Shown here piece after piece: positions 4,910 to 11,136 of a stretch of 11,136 nt of DNA. Under the pieces are notes generated by a model, which did no database searches, was not told the DNA's origin, and saw nothing but the letters and a program-made list of their open reading frames with translations. This DNA is from Methylococcaceae bacterium (lineage in GTDB: Bacteria; Pseudomonadota; Gammaproteobacteria; Methylococcales; Methylomonadaceae), in the NCBI GenBank assembly GCA_005779525.1, contig SXIZ01000229.1, positions 1 to 11,136 on the forward strand, written 5' to 3'. The stretch's first letter is position 1. Every line of letters begins with the position of its first letter. The position numbers and the translations under genes were made by a program.

Positions 4910-6373
4910 ATGGGTAAAATGCAAAACACTGCCGTTGGATTGATGTTCGCACTCACGGCAGTTGGCTGTAGTCATCAAGCGATTGAAGCGGAAAATGATG
5001 CAGCGCATCCGAAACACGCTAAGGTTAAAAGCTTGAAGTTTTCGGGCACTGGACGCTGGTTTCAATTTGGTCAAGCACCCAATCCAGATTTACCCTGGCC
5101 TCCTTTCGAACTCAAAACCTATGCTGCGGAGCTTAATTTCGACACTGCCAGTAGTGTCGTGAAATTAACGCGCAGTCAAATTATCGAAGCTGGGCGCAAT
5201 CGACCAGAACCGGTTGCACAACGGGTCGAACAATATTTAAACGCCAAGACGGCTTGGAATATTGCTGCCACGGGCAATGCGCCTGCCGCGACGACGCCGC
5301 AACCCACAGCCATAGAAGAACGTGCTGCAGAAATCTGGTCTACTCCCCAAGGTTTTCTACAAGCCGTTTTAGCTAACCCAAGCAGCACTGAAGACGCAGC
5401 TGATGGCAGTAAATTGGTGAGCTTTACGTTGGAGGGTAAATACAAATACCAAGGTAAACTGAATGCTAAACATGAATTAGAAAATGTTAAAACTTGGATC
5501 GATAATCCAGTCTTAGGCGATACCCTGATTGAAACCCAATACAGCGAGTATAAAGATTTTGCTGGCATACAGTTTCCAGCGCATATCGTGCGTATTCAGG
5601 GTGGCTTCCCGGTATTAGATCTCAAAGTGGATAGCGTGGCGGTCAATACGGATGTGGGTGTCCCTCCCCCGCCTGCTGAAGCTAAAGTGCCAGCCATCCA
5701 AGTTAAAGCAGAGCAGCTTGCCGACGGTGTGTATTATCTGACTGGAGGCACACACCATAGCGTGGCGATAGCGCAAAAAGACCATATCGTTCTGGTCGAA
5801 GCACCGCAAAATGAAGCGCGTTCGGAAGCCGTCATTAATAAGCTCAAAGAAATTATTCCCAATAAGCCCATTAAATATTTGATTAACACGCATGCACATT
5901 TTGACCATTCCGGTGGCTTACGGACTTTTGTAGATGCCGGGGCGACGATTATTACCGAATCGGCAAATCAAGCGTATTACCAAAAAATCTGGCAAGCACC
6001 GCATACGCTCAATCCAGATAAATTATCGCAATCGCATAAAGCAGCGAATATCGACAGCTTTACTCATAAATACGTACTTTCAGATGGCAAACGTAAAATC
6101 GAGCTTCACAGCATCGCTGGCAATAGCCATAACGATGCCTTTATTTTAGTTTACCTGCCCAAAGAAAAAATACTTATCGAAGCCGATGCCTACACCCCGC
6201 TAGCGGCCAACGCGCCACTACCCAGCAAAGCTAATCCTTATGCCGTGAATTTGGACGAGAATATCCAAAAATTAAAACTTAAAGTAGACAAGATCGCGGC
6301 CTTGCATGGGCCTAATGTGGTGACCTTGGCAGATTTAAAAACCTATATCGGCAAAGCGGCAACAGCCAAATAA
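4910..6373 (+). CDS. Metallo-beta-lactamase-fold hydrolase, probable lipoprotein
   Basis: A 487-residue protein. The N-terminus is a lipoprotein-type signal with AVGC ending at Cys20 and Ser at +2, which would favour outer-membrane sorting. Residues about 40-260 are a large region I do not recognise, with beta-rich segments and an Ala/Pro linker (VGVPPPPAEAKVPA). The C-terminal half is a complete MBL-fold domain: HxHxDH at 328-333 (H328, H330, D332, H333), H407 in the GNSHND segment, D426 in EADAYTP, and H466 in ALHGPN. All binuclear zinc ligands are thus present and hydrolase activity is plausible; the substrate is unknown. AAGGAGG (4899-4905) precedes the ATG by 4 nt; a second ATG three codons later is an alternative start. 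tatA follows after 84 bp on the same strand. The signal is not twin-arginine, so proximity to tatAB need not mean a shared function. Confidence 0.85.
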   Translation: MGKMQNTAVGLMFALTAVGCSHQAIEAENDAAHPKHAKVKSLKFSGTGRWFQFGQAPNPDLPWPPFELKTYAAELNFDTASSVVKLTRSQIIEAGRNRPEPVAQRVEQYLNAKTAWNIAATGNAPAATTPQPTAIEERAAEIWSTPQGFLQAVLANPSSTEDAADGSKLVSFTLEGKYKYQGKLNAKHELENVKTWIDNPVLGDTLIETQYSEYKDFAGIQFPAHIVRIQGGFPVLDLKVDSVAVNTDVGVPPPPAEAKVPAIQVKAEQLADGVYYLTGGTHHSVAIAQKDHIVLVEAPQNEARSEAVINKLKEIIPNKPIKYLINTHAHFDHSGGLRTFVDAGATIITESANQAYYQKIWQAPHTLNPDKLSQSHKAANIDSFTHKYVLSDGKRKIELHSIAGNSHNDAFILVYLPKEKILIEADAYTPLAANAPLPSKANPYAVNLDENIQKLKLKVDKIAALHGPNVVTLADLKTYIGKAATAK

Positions 6374-6395
6374 GTAGCTACTATTTAATCAATCC

Positions 6396-6429
6396 TTTGG
6401 GGGTGGGCAGAACAACTGATCCCCCCAAA
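6396..6429. terminator. Hairpin between the metallo-hydrolase gene and tatA
   Basis: TTTGGGGG (6396-6403) pairs perfectly with CCCCCAAA (6422-6429) around an 18-nt loop, 22 bp after the stop codon at 6373. No T-run follows, so termination may be weak or Rho-assisted, and some read-through into tatA is possible. A 12-bp direct repeat, CTACTATTTAAT, flanks the hairpin (6378-6389 and 6431-6442). Confidence 0.4.
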
Positions 6430-6457
6430 CCTACTATTTAATTCCTAAGGAGGAAAC

Positions 6458-6676
6458 ATGGGACTCAGCATTCAACATTTAGTATTAACGTTAGCCATTG
6501 TGATTTTGATATTTGGTACCAAACGTTTGAAAAACGTCGGTTCTGATATCGGGGATGCGATTAAAGGTTTTCGTAAAGCCATTAACGACGGCAAAGAGGA
6601 TGAACAACCGCTCGCACACAGCGAAGGCAATATTCTAGAGACCCCCAGCTATCTCAAAGAAAAAGATTCGGTTTAA
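6458..6676 (+). CDS. tatA: Twin-arginine translocase subunit TatA
   Basis: TatA assembles in the inner membrane into the variable pore-forming or membrane-weakening component of the Tat system, which exports folded proteins. The 72-residue product has the expected order: a short periplasmic start MGLSIQ with a polar Gln6, one transmembrane segment (about 7-19), the FG hinge (19-20), the amphipathic helix TKRLKNVGSDIGDAIKGFRKAI (21-42), then an acidic, unstructured tail. FGTKRLKNVGSDIGDAIKG is close to the family consensus. AAGGAGG (6447-6453) sits 4 nt before the ATG. tatB starts one base after the stop, so the two are co-transcribed and probably translationally coupled. Assignment as TatA rather than TatE or TatB rests on the order of genes and the N-terminal polar residue. 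Confidence 0.95.
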   Translation: MGLSIQHLVLTLAIVILIFGTKRLKNVGSDIGDAIKGFRKAINDGKEDEQPLAHSEGNILETPSYLKEKDSV

Positions 6677-6677
6677 T

Positions 6678-7016
6678 ATGTTCGAGGTAGGATTTTCCGA
6701 ACTGTGTATGGTGGGGCTAGTGGCATTAATTGCGATAGGCCCAGACAAGCTGCCGCAAATAGCGCGGGTAGCGGGCTTTTGGTTGGGTAAAAGCCAGCGT
6801 GTCGTGGCTAACCTAAAGACCGAACTGCATACTGAATTGTATAAGGTCGAGTTACAGCAATTATTGGCGCAGCAACAAAGTCAGGATTTGCAAAACTTGA
6901 TTGAAGAAACCGAAAGTGCTTTGCAAGATATTAACAGTTCAGCCTTGGCGTTGGTGCAAGAAACCGAAATTTTACCTGCAGCCAAAACTGAGCTGGAATC
7001 ATCAACAACAGGTTAA
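6678..7016 (+). CDS. tatB: Twin-arginine translocase subunit TatB
   Basis: TatB forms, with TatC, the receptor for twin-arginine signal peptides at the inner membrane. The 112-residue product begins MFEVGFSEL with the Glu8 typical of TatB. It has a single membrane segment (about 9-20), the hinge GP (21-22), and the amphipathic region DKLPQIARVAGFWLGKSQRVVANLKTEL. A Gln/Glu-rich coiled-coil-like C-terminal part (48-85) and a short variable tail follow. It is shorter than Escherichia coli TatB. The start lies one base after the tatA stop, and no independent Shine-Dalgarno is evident, consistent with translational coupling. tatC does not follow; a hairpin and the convergent nadA come next, so TatC must be encoded elsewhere if the pathway works. 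Confidence 0.92.
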   Translation: MFEVGFSELCMVGLVALIAIGPDKLPQIARVAGFWLGKSQRVVANLKTELHTELYKVELQQLLAQQQSQDLQNLIEETESALQDINSSALALVQETEILPAAKTELESSTTG

Positions 7017-7039
7017 ACCATCACAAGGAAGAGCAAATA

Positions 7040-7068
7040 CTCGCCTAGCAAAGTTCCTACTAGGCGAG
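7040..7068. terminator. Hairpin terminator between convergent tatB and nadA
   Basis: CTCGCCTAG (7040-7048) and CTAGGCGAG (7060-7068) form a perfect 9-bp stem with an 11-nt loop in the 59-bp space between the two convergent stop codons. The T-runs are poor on both sides. Location and stem strength still make a bidirectional terminator the best reading. Confidence 0.65.
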
Positions 7069-7075
7069 CCTAACC

Positions 7076-8164
7076 TTAAACTATGGACAACATATTATCT
7101 AACGCTTGTTTAGCAAATCGGGCAACGTTCTCCGGTACTTGAATCGGATTCACAACTTCCCCTTGTACCAAATTTTCCAATACCCAGAGTAAATGTTGCG
7201 GATCGGTACGAAACATGGTCGAACACATACACAAGGTCGGCGACATGAAATGCACGTTTTTACCTTCAGCCTTGCATTCTTCGTGTAAACGATTCACCAA
7301 ATTTAATTCAGTGGCCACCAACCAACGGGTATTGGGTTCAGCATTGCGTACCGTTTTTAAAATATATTCGGTAGAGCCGATGTACTCGGATTTTTGGCAG
7401 ACTTCAAAGCTGGCCTCGGGATGCGAGATAACTTTAGCGTCTGGGTAGCGCAAGAGGAAATTATCGATATGAATCGGTTGAAACACCTGATGTACCGAAC
7501 AAAAGCCTTTCCACAAAATAATTTTAGCCTGTTGAATTTGTTCAGCCGTTAATCCCCCCTGCGGTTTGTCAAAATCCCAGGTGACCATCTGTTCCAAAGG
7601 TATGCCCATGCGGTAACCGGTATTTCGCCCTAAATGCTGATCAGGAAAAAACAGCACTTTTTCACGTTGCGCAAAGCTCCACTCGAGGATTTTTTGGGCA
7701 TTCGAGGAGGTACACACGGTACCCGAATGCCGTCCACAAAACGCTTTTAAATCTGCAGCAGAATTAATATACGTGACCGGGGTCACTTGCGACTCCACAT
7801 TAATGACCGCCGCCAATTCGTCCCAACAGCGCTGCACTTTTAACAGATTAGCCATATCCGCCATCGAGCAGCCAGCGGCCATATCCGGCAAAATCGCGAT
7901 CTGCTCAGGACGCGACAAAATATCAGCGACTTCCGCCATAAAATGTACGCCACAAAACACAATGTATTCGGCATCCGCTTGCGCCGCATTCCGTGACAAC
8001 ATCAAAGAATCACCGGAAAAATCGGCGTGTTTAAACACTTCATCGCGCTGATAGTGATGACCCAAGATCACACAACGTTTGCCTAAAGTTGCCTTGGCTT
8101 CCATGATGCGCACATCACATTCTTCATCAGTTAATAAGGCATAATTTTGGATTGGTAAAGTCAT
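7076..8164 (-). CDS. nadA: Quinolinate synthase NadA
   Basis: NadA is a [4Fe-4S] enzyme that condenses iminoaspartate with dihydroxyacetone phosphate to quinolinate in de novo NAD synthesis. The 362-residue protein is full length and has the hallmark segments GHHYQRDEVFKHADFSGDSL (35-54), CGVHFMAE (71-78), PDQHLGRNTGYRMG (174-187) and SHPEASFEV (247-255). Aligned by motif with known NadA proteins, the three cluster ligands are Cys99 (GCS), Cys222 (GFCSVHQ) and Cys314 (CMCSTM). All three are present. nadB and nadC are not adjacent. The start at 8164 has only a weak Shine-Dalgarno in an A-rich leader. The gene is convergent with tatAB and downstream of the TPR gene on the same strand. Confidence in function is high. 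Confidence 0.97.
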   Translation of the reverse strand: MTLPIQNYALLTDEECDVRIMEAKATLGKRCVILGHHYQRDEVFKHADFSGDSLMLSRNAAQADAEYIVFCGVHFMAEVADILSRPEQIAILPDMAAGCSMADMANLLKVQRCWDELAAVINVESQVTPVTYINSAADLKAFCGRHSGTVCTSSNAQKILEWSFAQREKVLFFPDQHLGRNTGYRMGIPLEQMVTWDFDKPQGGLTAEQIQQAKIILWKGFCSVHQVFQPIHIDNFLLRYPDAKVISHPEASFEVCQKSEYIGSTEYILKTVRNAEPNTRWLVATELNLVNRLHEECKAEGKNVHFMSPTLCMCSTMFRTDPQHLLWVLENLVQGEVVNPIQVPENVARFAKQALDNMLSIV

Positions 8165-8258
8165 TTTTTTTAAAGCTCAAACAAGAATAAATATCACTGA
8201 TAGTTCAAAACGTTAGCATATACAGTCTATAGCCAGTCGTATGCTTACTGATCACACT

Positions 8259-8288
8259 GCGCCACTCTAAAATCTTGGCGAGTGGCGC
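8259..8288 (-). terminator. Hairpin after the TPR-protein gene
   Basis: GCGCCACTC (8259-8267) and GAGTGGCGC (8280-8288) form a perfect 9-bp GC-rich stem with a 12-nt loop, 17 bp past the stop of the minus-strand TPR gene. No clear T-run follows on the minus strand. Termination before nadA is likely but not certain. Confidence 0.5.
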
Positions 8289-8305
8289 TAGCGGATTGTG
8301 CTCGA

Positions 8306-9046
8306 TTACTCTGCTTTGGCTTCAGCCTCAGCAGCAGAATCTTCCTCAGGGGCACTTGCGACTGCTGCGTCAGATGTAGGTTCAACTTTAGCTTCAGGCT
8401 CTGGCTCAGCTGGAGTAGCAACTTCGGGTACGACCTCGGGTTTTTTAGCTAAGCTGGCAATAAACTCTTGAAACCATGCTTTGTTTCTTACTTTTTCCAA
8501 ATCAGGATCTTGTAAGATTTCAGCTTCTGCAGGTAAGCTACCGTATTTCACCGAGTCTTGTAATGCCGCCAAACACGCTTCATCTTCACCCGTTAAGGCA
8601 AAAATACAGGCCAAATTATAGACCGCATGACCTTGGTGAATGCGCTCAGCGCGTTCAAAGTAGGTTTTCGCTTGCTCATAGAGTGGATCATCAATCGCTA
8701 CCGCTTTTTTGCGCGCAAGTTCCATATACACAACACCGCCATCAATCGCTGCACCTAAGTAATTTGGATCGATAGTTAGGCAAAATTTAAATTTGTCGCT
8801 CGCATCTTCATAAAGTTTAATAGCCACCTCACCCTCTTGTCCGCGCGCATGTTGTAACAGCGCAAAGCCCCAGTTATACAATGCTTCTGCTAAAACCAAA
8901 TCATTGCTAATCACATCTTGGAATTCTGCATAGGCTTTTAAAAATAATTGTTCCTGTCTGCCACCCGAACTTTTACGAGCCTCGACGACAGTTTTAACGG
9001 CAGTATTTAGACGGGATTTTTTGGTTAACGCATTAAGCAAAGACAT
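8306..9046 (-). CDS. TPR-repeat protein with acidic Ala/Pro/Glu tail
   Basis: A protein of 246 residues with tetratricopeptide-like helical repeats over roughly residues 35-165. Examples are LAEALYNWGFALLQHARG, YEDASDKFKFCLTIDPNYLGAAIDGG, YEQAKTYFERAERIHQGHAVYNLACIFALTG and DEACLAALQDSVKYG. TPR arrays mediate protein-protein contacts; no enzyme motif is visible. Residues 201-246 are a low-complexity tail rich in Pro, Glu and Ala. There is no signal peptide or membrane segment, so it is probably cytoplasmic. The frame is open upstream to 9115, but the ATG at 9046 is preferred: GAGG sits about 6 nt before it, and the longer start would run through the promoter and into the divergent gene's start codon. 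Partner and role are unknown. Confidence 0.8.
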   Translation of the reverse strand: MSLLNALTKKSRLNTAVKTVVEARKSSGGRQEQLFLKAYAEFQDVISNDLVLAEALYNWGFALLQHARGQEGEVAIKLYEDASDKFKFCLTIDPNYLGAAIDGGVVYMELARKKAVAIDDPLYEQAKTYFERAERIHQGHAVYNLACIFALTGEDEACLAALQDSVKYGSLPAEAEILQDPDLEKVRNKAWFQEFIASLAKKPEVVPEVATPAEPEPEAKVEPTSDAAVASAPEEDSAAEAEAKAE

Positions 9047-9079
9047 AACTGACCTCAAGTAAATAGGTAAATTGGTTAT

Positions 9080-9108
9080 AATATAGGGTCTATTTTCACA
9101 ACAGACAA
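9080..9108 (-). promoter_or_regulatory. Sigma-70-like promoter for the TPR gene, overlapping a plus-strand -10 box
   Basis: Read on the minus strand, TTGTCT (9103-9108) and TATATT (9080-9085) are separated by 17 nt, about 34 bp before the preferred start at 9046. On the plus strand a consensus TATAAT at 9077-9082 overlaps it and would serve the divergent DUF2288 gene, but it lacks a good -35 box. Polymerases at the two sites could exclude one another. Confidence 0.4.
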
Positions 9109-9114
9109 ACTGCA

Positions 9115-9453
9115 ATGATACACGAAAGCACCGATCTTGAACGCGCCAAAATGAATTTGGAAACCGCGCAAATAGCGTGGCACGAATTACAACGCTTTTT
9201 TGCTAGCGGTGCAGCAATTTGGGTCGCGCCCGATTTAGATCTAGTTGAAGTCGCGCAATTATTTGCGCAAGATCAAGCGCATCGGATAAAAACCTGGCTA
9301 GATCAAGGTAGCATTGCTAAAGTTTCAGACGCCCAAGCGCAACTTTGGTTCCATGAAAATACGTTGGTCTGGGCGATTGTCGTTAAACCTTGGATCTTAG
9401 TTCAAGACCCGGCAAAATCTTCCGTAAATGCGTCAACGCTTGATCATACCTGA
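9115..9453 (+). CDS. DUF2288-family protein
   Basis: A 112-residue protein that matches the DUF2288 family of small proteobacterial proteins of unknown function. Characteristic parts are NLETAQIAWHELQRFFASG (14-32), PDLDLVEVAQLFAQD (39-53), WLDQGSIAKVSD (61-72) and the conserved end WAIVVKPWILVQ (86-97). No signal or membrane segment is seen. There is no clear Shine-Dalgarno before ATG 9115; the internal ATG at 9151 is no better, and the family usually has some residues before NLETA, so 9115 is kept. The gene is divergent from the TPR gene. Its last 71 bp overlap the 3' end of the minus-strand kinase gene. The final 15 residues go beyond the conserved domain. Confidence 0.82.
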   Translation: MIHESTDLERAKMNLETAQIAWHELQRFFASGAAIWVAPDLDLVEVAQLFAQDQAHRIKTWLDQGSIAKVSDAQAQLWFHENTLVWAIVVKPWILVQDPAKSSVNASTLDHT

Positions 9454-11136
9454 ATTCATTAATATAGCGTTTTAACAACTCAGCATCCGCACCTAAGACC
9501 GTATCAATCAGCCCTTCTGCCTCCAACAATAAGCCATTGACCTTAGTATCATCCTGCGCTAATAACTCCTCAAGCTCCCATAGCACTTTACCCGCTTGCG
9601 AAACATTATAGGCAGATTGCTGCGGCTGTTTGATTGCACTCAATACTGTTTGCACTGCAGAATCGACATTGCTGATAAACGGCTCCCAAAGCTTTGCGAA
9701 CGGCTTTAACTCGAGTAATAGCTGTTTTCCGTCGGTGTGCTCTGTAAATTTACTTTCTAGTTCCATAGCAGCCTGTTGCAGAATCGGCGCCCCTAACGTC
9801 GCAGTGATGCCTTTCAAGGTATGAACAATGCGTCGAGCATCCTGATACTCAGCTTTGTTGATATGTTCTCGGATTAACGCCATATCATGCTGATGTGTTT
9901 CGACAAAAATCTTGAGTAAATTCGCTAAATGCAACAAATTACCGCGTACGGCGCGTAAGCCGATACTGACATCTAAATAGGGAATTTGTTCTAAAATTTG
10001 CAAATAATCATCACTTGCCAGAGTGTCTATTACTGCAGGCGGTTTAGCAAAAGTTACCGCAGGTAACCATCTGAGAAGCACTTGATACAATTTTTCCGGA
10101 TCAACAGGTTTACCTATGTGATCATTCATCCCTGCATGCAGACACAATTGCCGATCTTCTTCAAAGGCATTGGCGGTCATCGCAATAATGGGTAATGCCG
10201 CTTTATTAGGTAATTTCCGAATCGCAAAAGTTGTTTCAATCCCGTCCATAATCGGCATTTGCATATCCATCAGCACCAAGGCGTAGTCACCGTTTTGCAA
10301 TAGTTCCATCACCTCTACGCCATTAGCTGCCAAATCTACTATAAAGCCCGCATCCAGTAATAATTCTTTGGCAACCTCTTGATTCACCGGATCATCCTCC
10401 GCCACTAAAATGCGTACCCCAGAGAAATGCTGTTTCAACACCGTGTCTAGATTACGATCTGGATTAGGAGCAATCACAGATTCTTCGTAAGTATCCTGAT
10501 CACACAAGCCTAACTGCGCGATCATCCAAAAACGGCTCCCGACTCCCAACTCACTTTCCACTCCGGCCTGACCGTCCATCATATCAGCAATGCGTTTAAT
10601 GATCGCCAAGCCTAAACCCGTTCCGCCATACTTGCGGGTAGTTGAGTCATCCGCTTGCACAAAGGCTTTAAACAAGCGGCTTTGCTGTTCTTTACTCAGG
10701 CCAATTCCCTCGTCTTCAACTTCAAAACATACCGCAATCCGCCCAGGTTTCGTGGGCATATCGGCACTTTTAACCCGAATGATAATCGTGCCTTGATCAG
10801 AAAATTTCACCGCATTATTTACAAAATTGAGCAACACTTGTTGTAAGCGAAATGGATCCCCCATGAGTAAACGTGGCAAAGTCGTTTCAACTTCACAGCG
10901 AAAAAATAAACCTTTAACCGCTGCCCGTTCACCCAACATACTCATGACATGATCAACAATGCGGATTGGGGAAAACCGGATATATTCCATATTAAATTTT
11001 CCGGCTTCAATTTTGGATAAATCCAACACATCATTAATAATCGACAATAAATGTTGCGCCGCATCTCCAACTTTTAATAATTGCGCCCGATGTTTAGGAT
11101 TGCTAATATCTTTACGCAATAAATGCGTTAAGCCGA
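9383..11136 (-). CDS. Hybrid sensor histidine kinase (HisKA-HATPase-REC-Hpt), 5' part beyond the window
   Basis: A multi-domain phosphorelay kinase that is open to the right window edge, so the N-terminal sensor and the phospho-accepting His box lie outside. Residues are counted from the codon at 11119. The end of the dimerisation helix AQHLLSIINDVLDLSKIEAGK is at 21-41. The ATPase domain has an N box (NFVNNAVKF, 98-106), G1 (DEGIGL, 136-141), F box (FKAFVQAD, 150-157) and G2 (GGTGLGL, 165-171). The receiver domain has acidic EDD at 241-243, phospho-acceptor Asp285 in LMDMQMP, and Lys337. A C-terminal Hpt domain has His433 in VHTLKG. About 100 helical residues follow. This layout resembles BarA- or ArcB-type hybrid kinases that pass phosphate His-Asp-His to a separate response regulator. 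No such regulator gene is in view. The 3' end overlaps the convergent DUF2288 gene. Confidence 0.93.
   Translation of the reverse strand, partial: GLTHLLRKDISNPKHRAQLLKVGDAAQHLLSIINDVLDLSKIEAGKFNMEYIRFSPIRIVDHVMSMLGERAAVKGLFFRCEVETTLPRLLMGDPFRLQQVLLNFVNNAVKFSDQGTIIIRVKSADMPTKPGRIAVCFEVEDEGIGLSKEQQSRLFKAFVQADDSTTRKYGGTGLGLAIIKRIADMMDGQAGVESELGVGSRFWMIAQLGLCDQDTYEESVIAPNPDRNLDTVLKQHFSGVRILVAEDDPVNQEVAKELLLDAGFIVDLAANGVEVMELLQNGDYALVLMDMQMPIMDGIETTFAIRKLPNKAALPIIAMTANAFEEDRQLCLHAGMNDHIGKPVDPEKLYQVLLRWLPAVTFAKPPAVIDTLASDDYLQILEQIPYLDVSIGLRAVRGNLLHLANLLKIFVETHQHDMALIREHINKAEYQDARRIVHTLKGITATLGAPILQQAAMELESKFTEHTDGKQLLLELKPFAKLWEPFISNVDSAVQTVLSAIKQPQQSAYNVSQAGKVLWELEELLAQDDTKVNGLLLEAEGLIDTVLGADAELLKRYINEFRYDQALTHLRKILPGLELRSKV

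Noticed and set aside
8216..8244. Inverted repeat GCATA...TATGC upstream of nadA as an NAD-type operator
   Set aside because: The stem is only 5 bp with a long spacer, so chance occurrence is likely.
9047..9115. N-terminal extension of the TPR protein from 9115
   Set aside because: The ATG at 9046 has a GAGG ribosome binding site and lies just downstream of a promoter-like sequence, while the extension spans that promoter.

Overview
The window looks like part of a gammaproteobacterial chromosome of moderate GC, judged by eye. Family resemblances (two-gene tatAB start, DUF2288, PaiB-like and EthD-like proteins, REP elements with a RAYT transposase) fit a free-living or Legionella/Methylococcales-like gammaproteobacterium. 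No ribosomal or other marker gene is present, so the genus is left open.

Left part (1-3780), accessory. Three REP-type hairpins, two of them inside a duplicated 120-bp unit, lead into a RAYT (Y1 transposase) gene. The gene ends inside a fourth, compound REP element. Next come a short operon of an EthD-family protein and a PaiB-like FMN-binding protein, then a hicAB toxin-antitoxin locus whose toxin gene carries an in-frame stop. After that lies a glutamine-amidotransferase-like protein related to the C-terminus of CTP synthase, which has lost the usual His/Glu of the catalytic triad. A second compound REP copy follows it.

Middle (3780-7070). A secreted His-rich glycine-zipper protein is followed by about 530 bp without a convincing gene. 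That gap holds a hairpin that buries a perfect Shine-Dalgarno and a 16-bp palindrome. Then come a lipoprotein with a complete metallo-beta-lactamase-fold zinc site and tatA-tatB, without tatC in view. A hairpin separates tatB from the convergent nadA.

Right part (7076-11136), mostly housekeeping. nadA (quinolinate synthase) and a TPR protein with an acidic tail lie on the minus strand. A DUF2288 protein is divergent from the TPR gene. A hybrid histidine kinase (HisKA end, HATPase, REC, Hpt) on the minus strand runs off the right edge. The DUF2288 gene and the kinase gene overlap tail to tail by about 71 bp.

I did not find a convincing new multi-gene system. The strongest points for a second look are the RAYT/REP cluster with its ectopic copy, the broken hicA beside an intact hicB, the amidotransferase without its catalytic His/Glu, and the structured non-coding region around 4400-4550.
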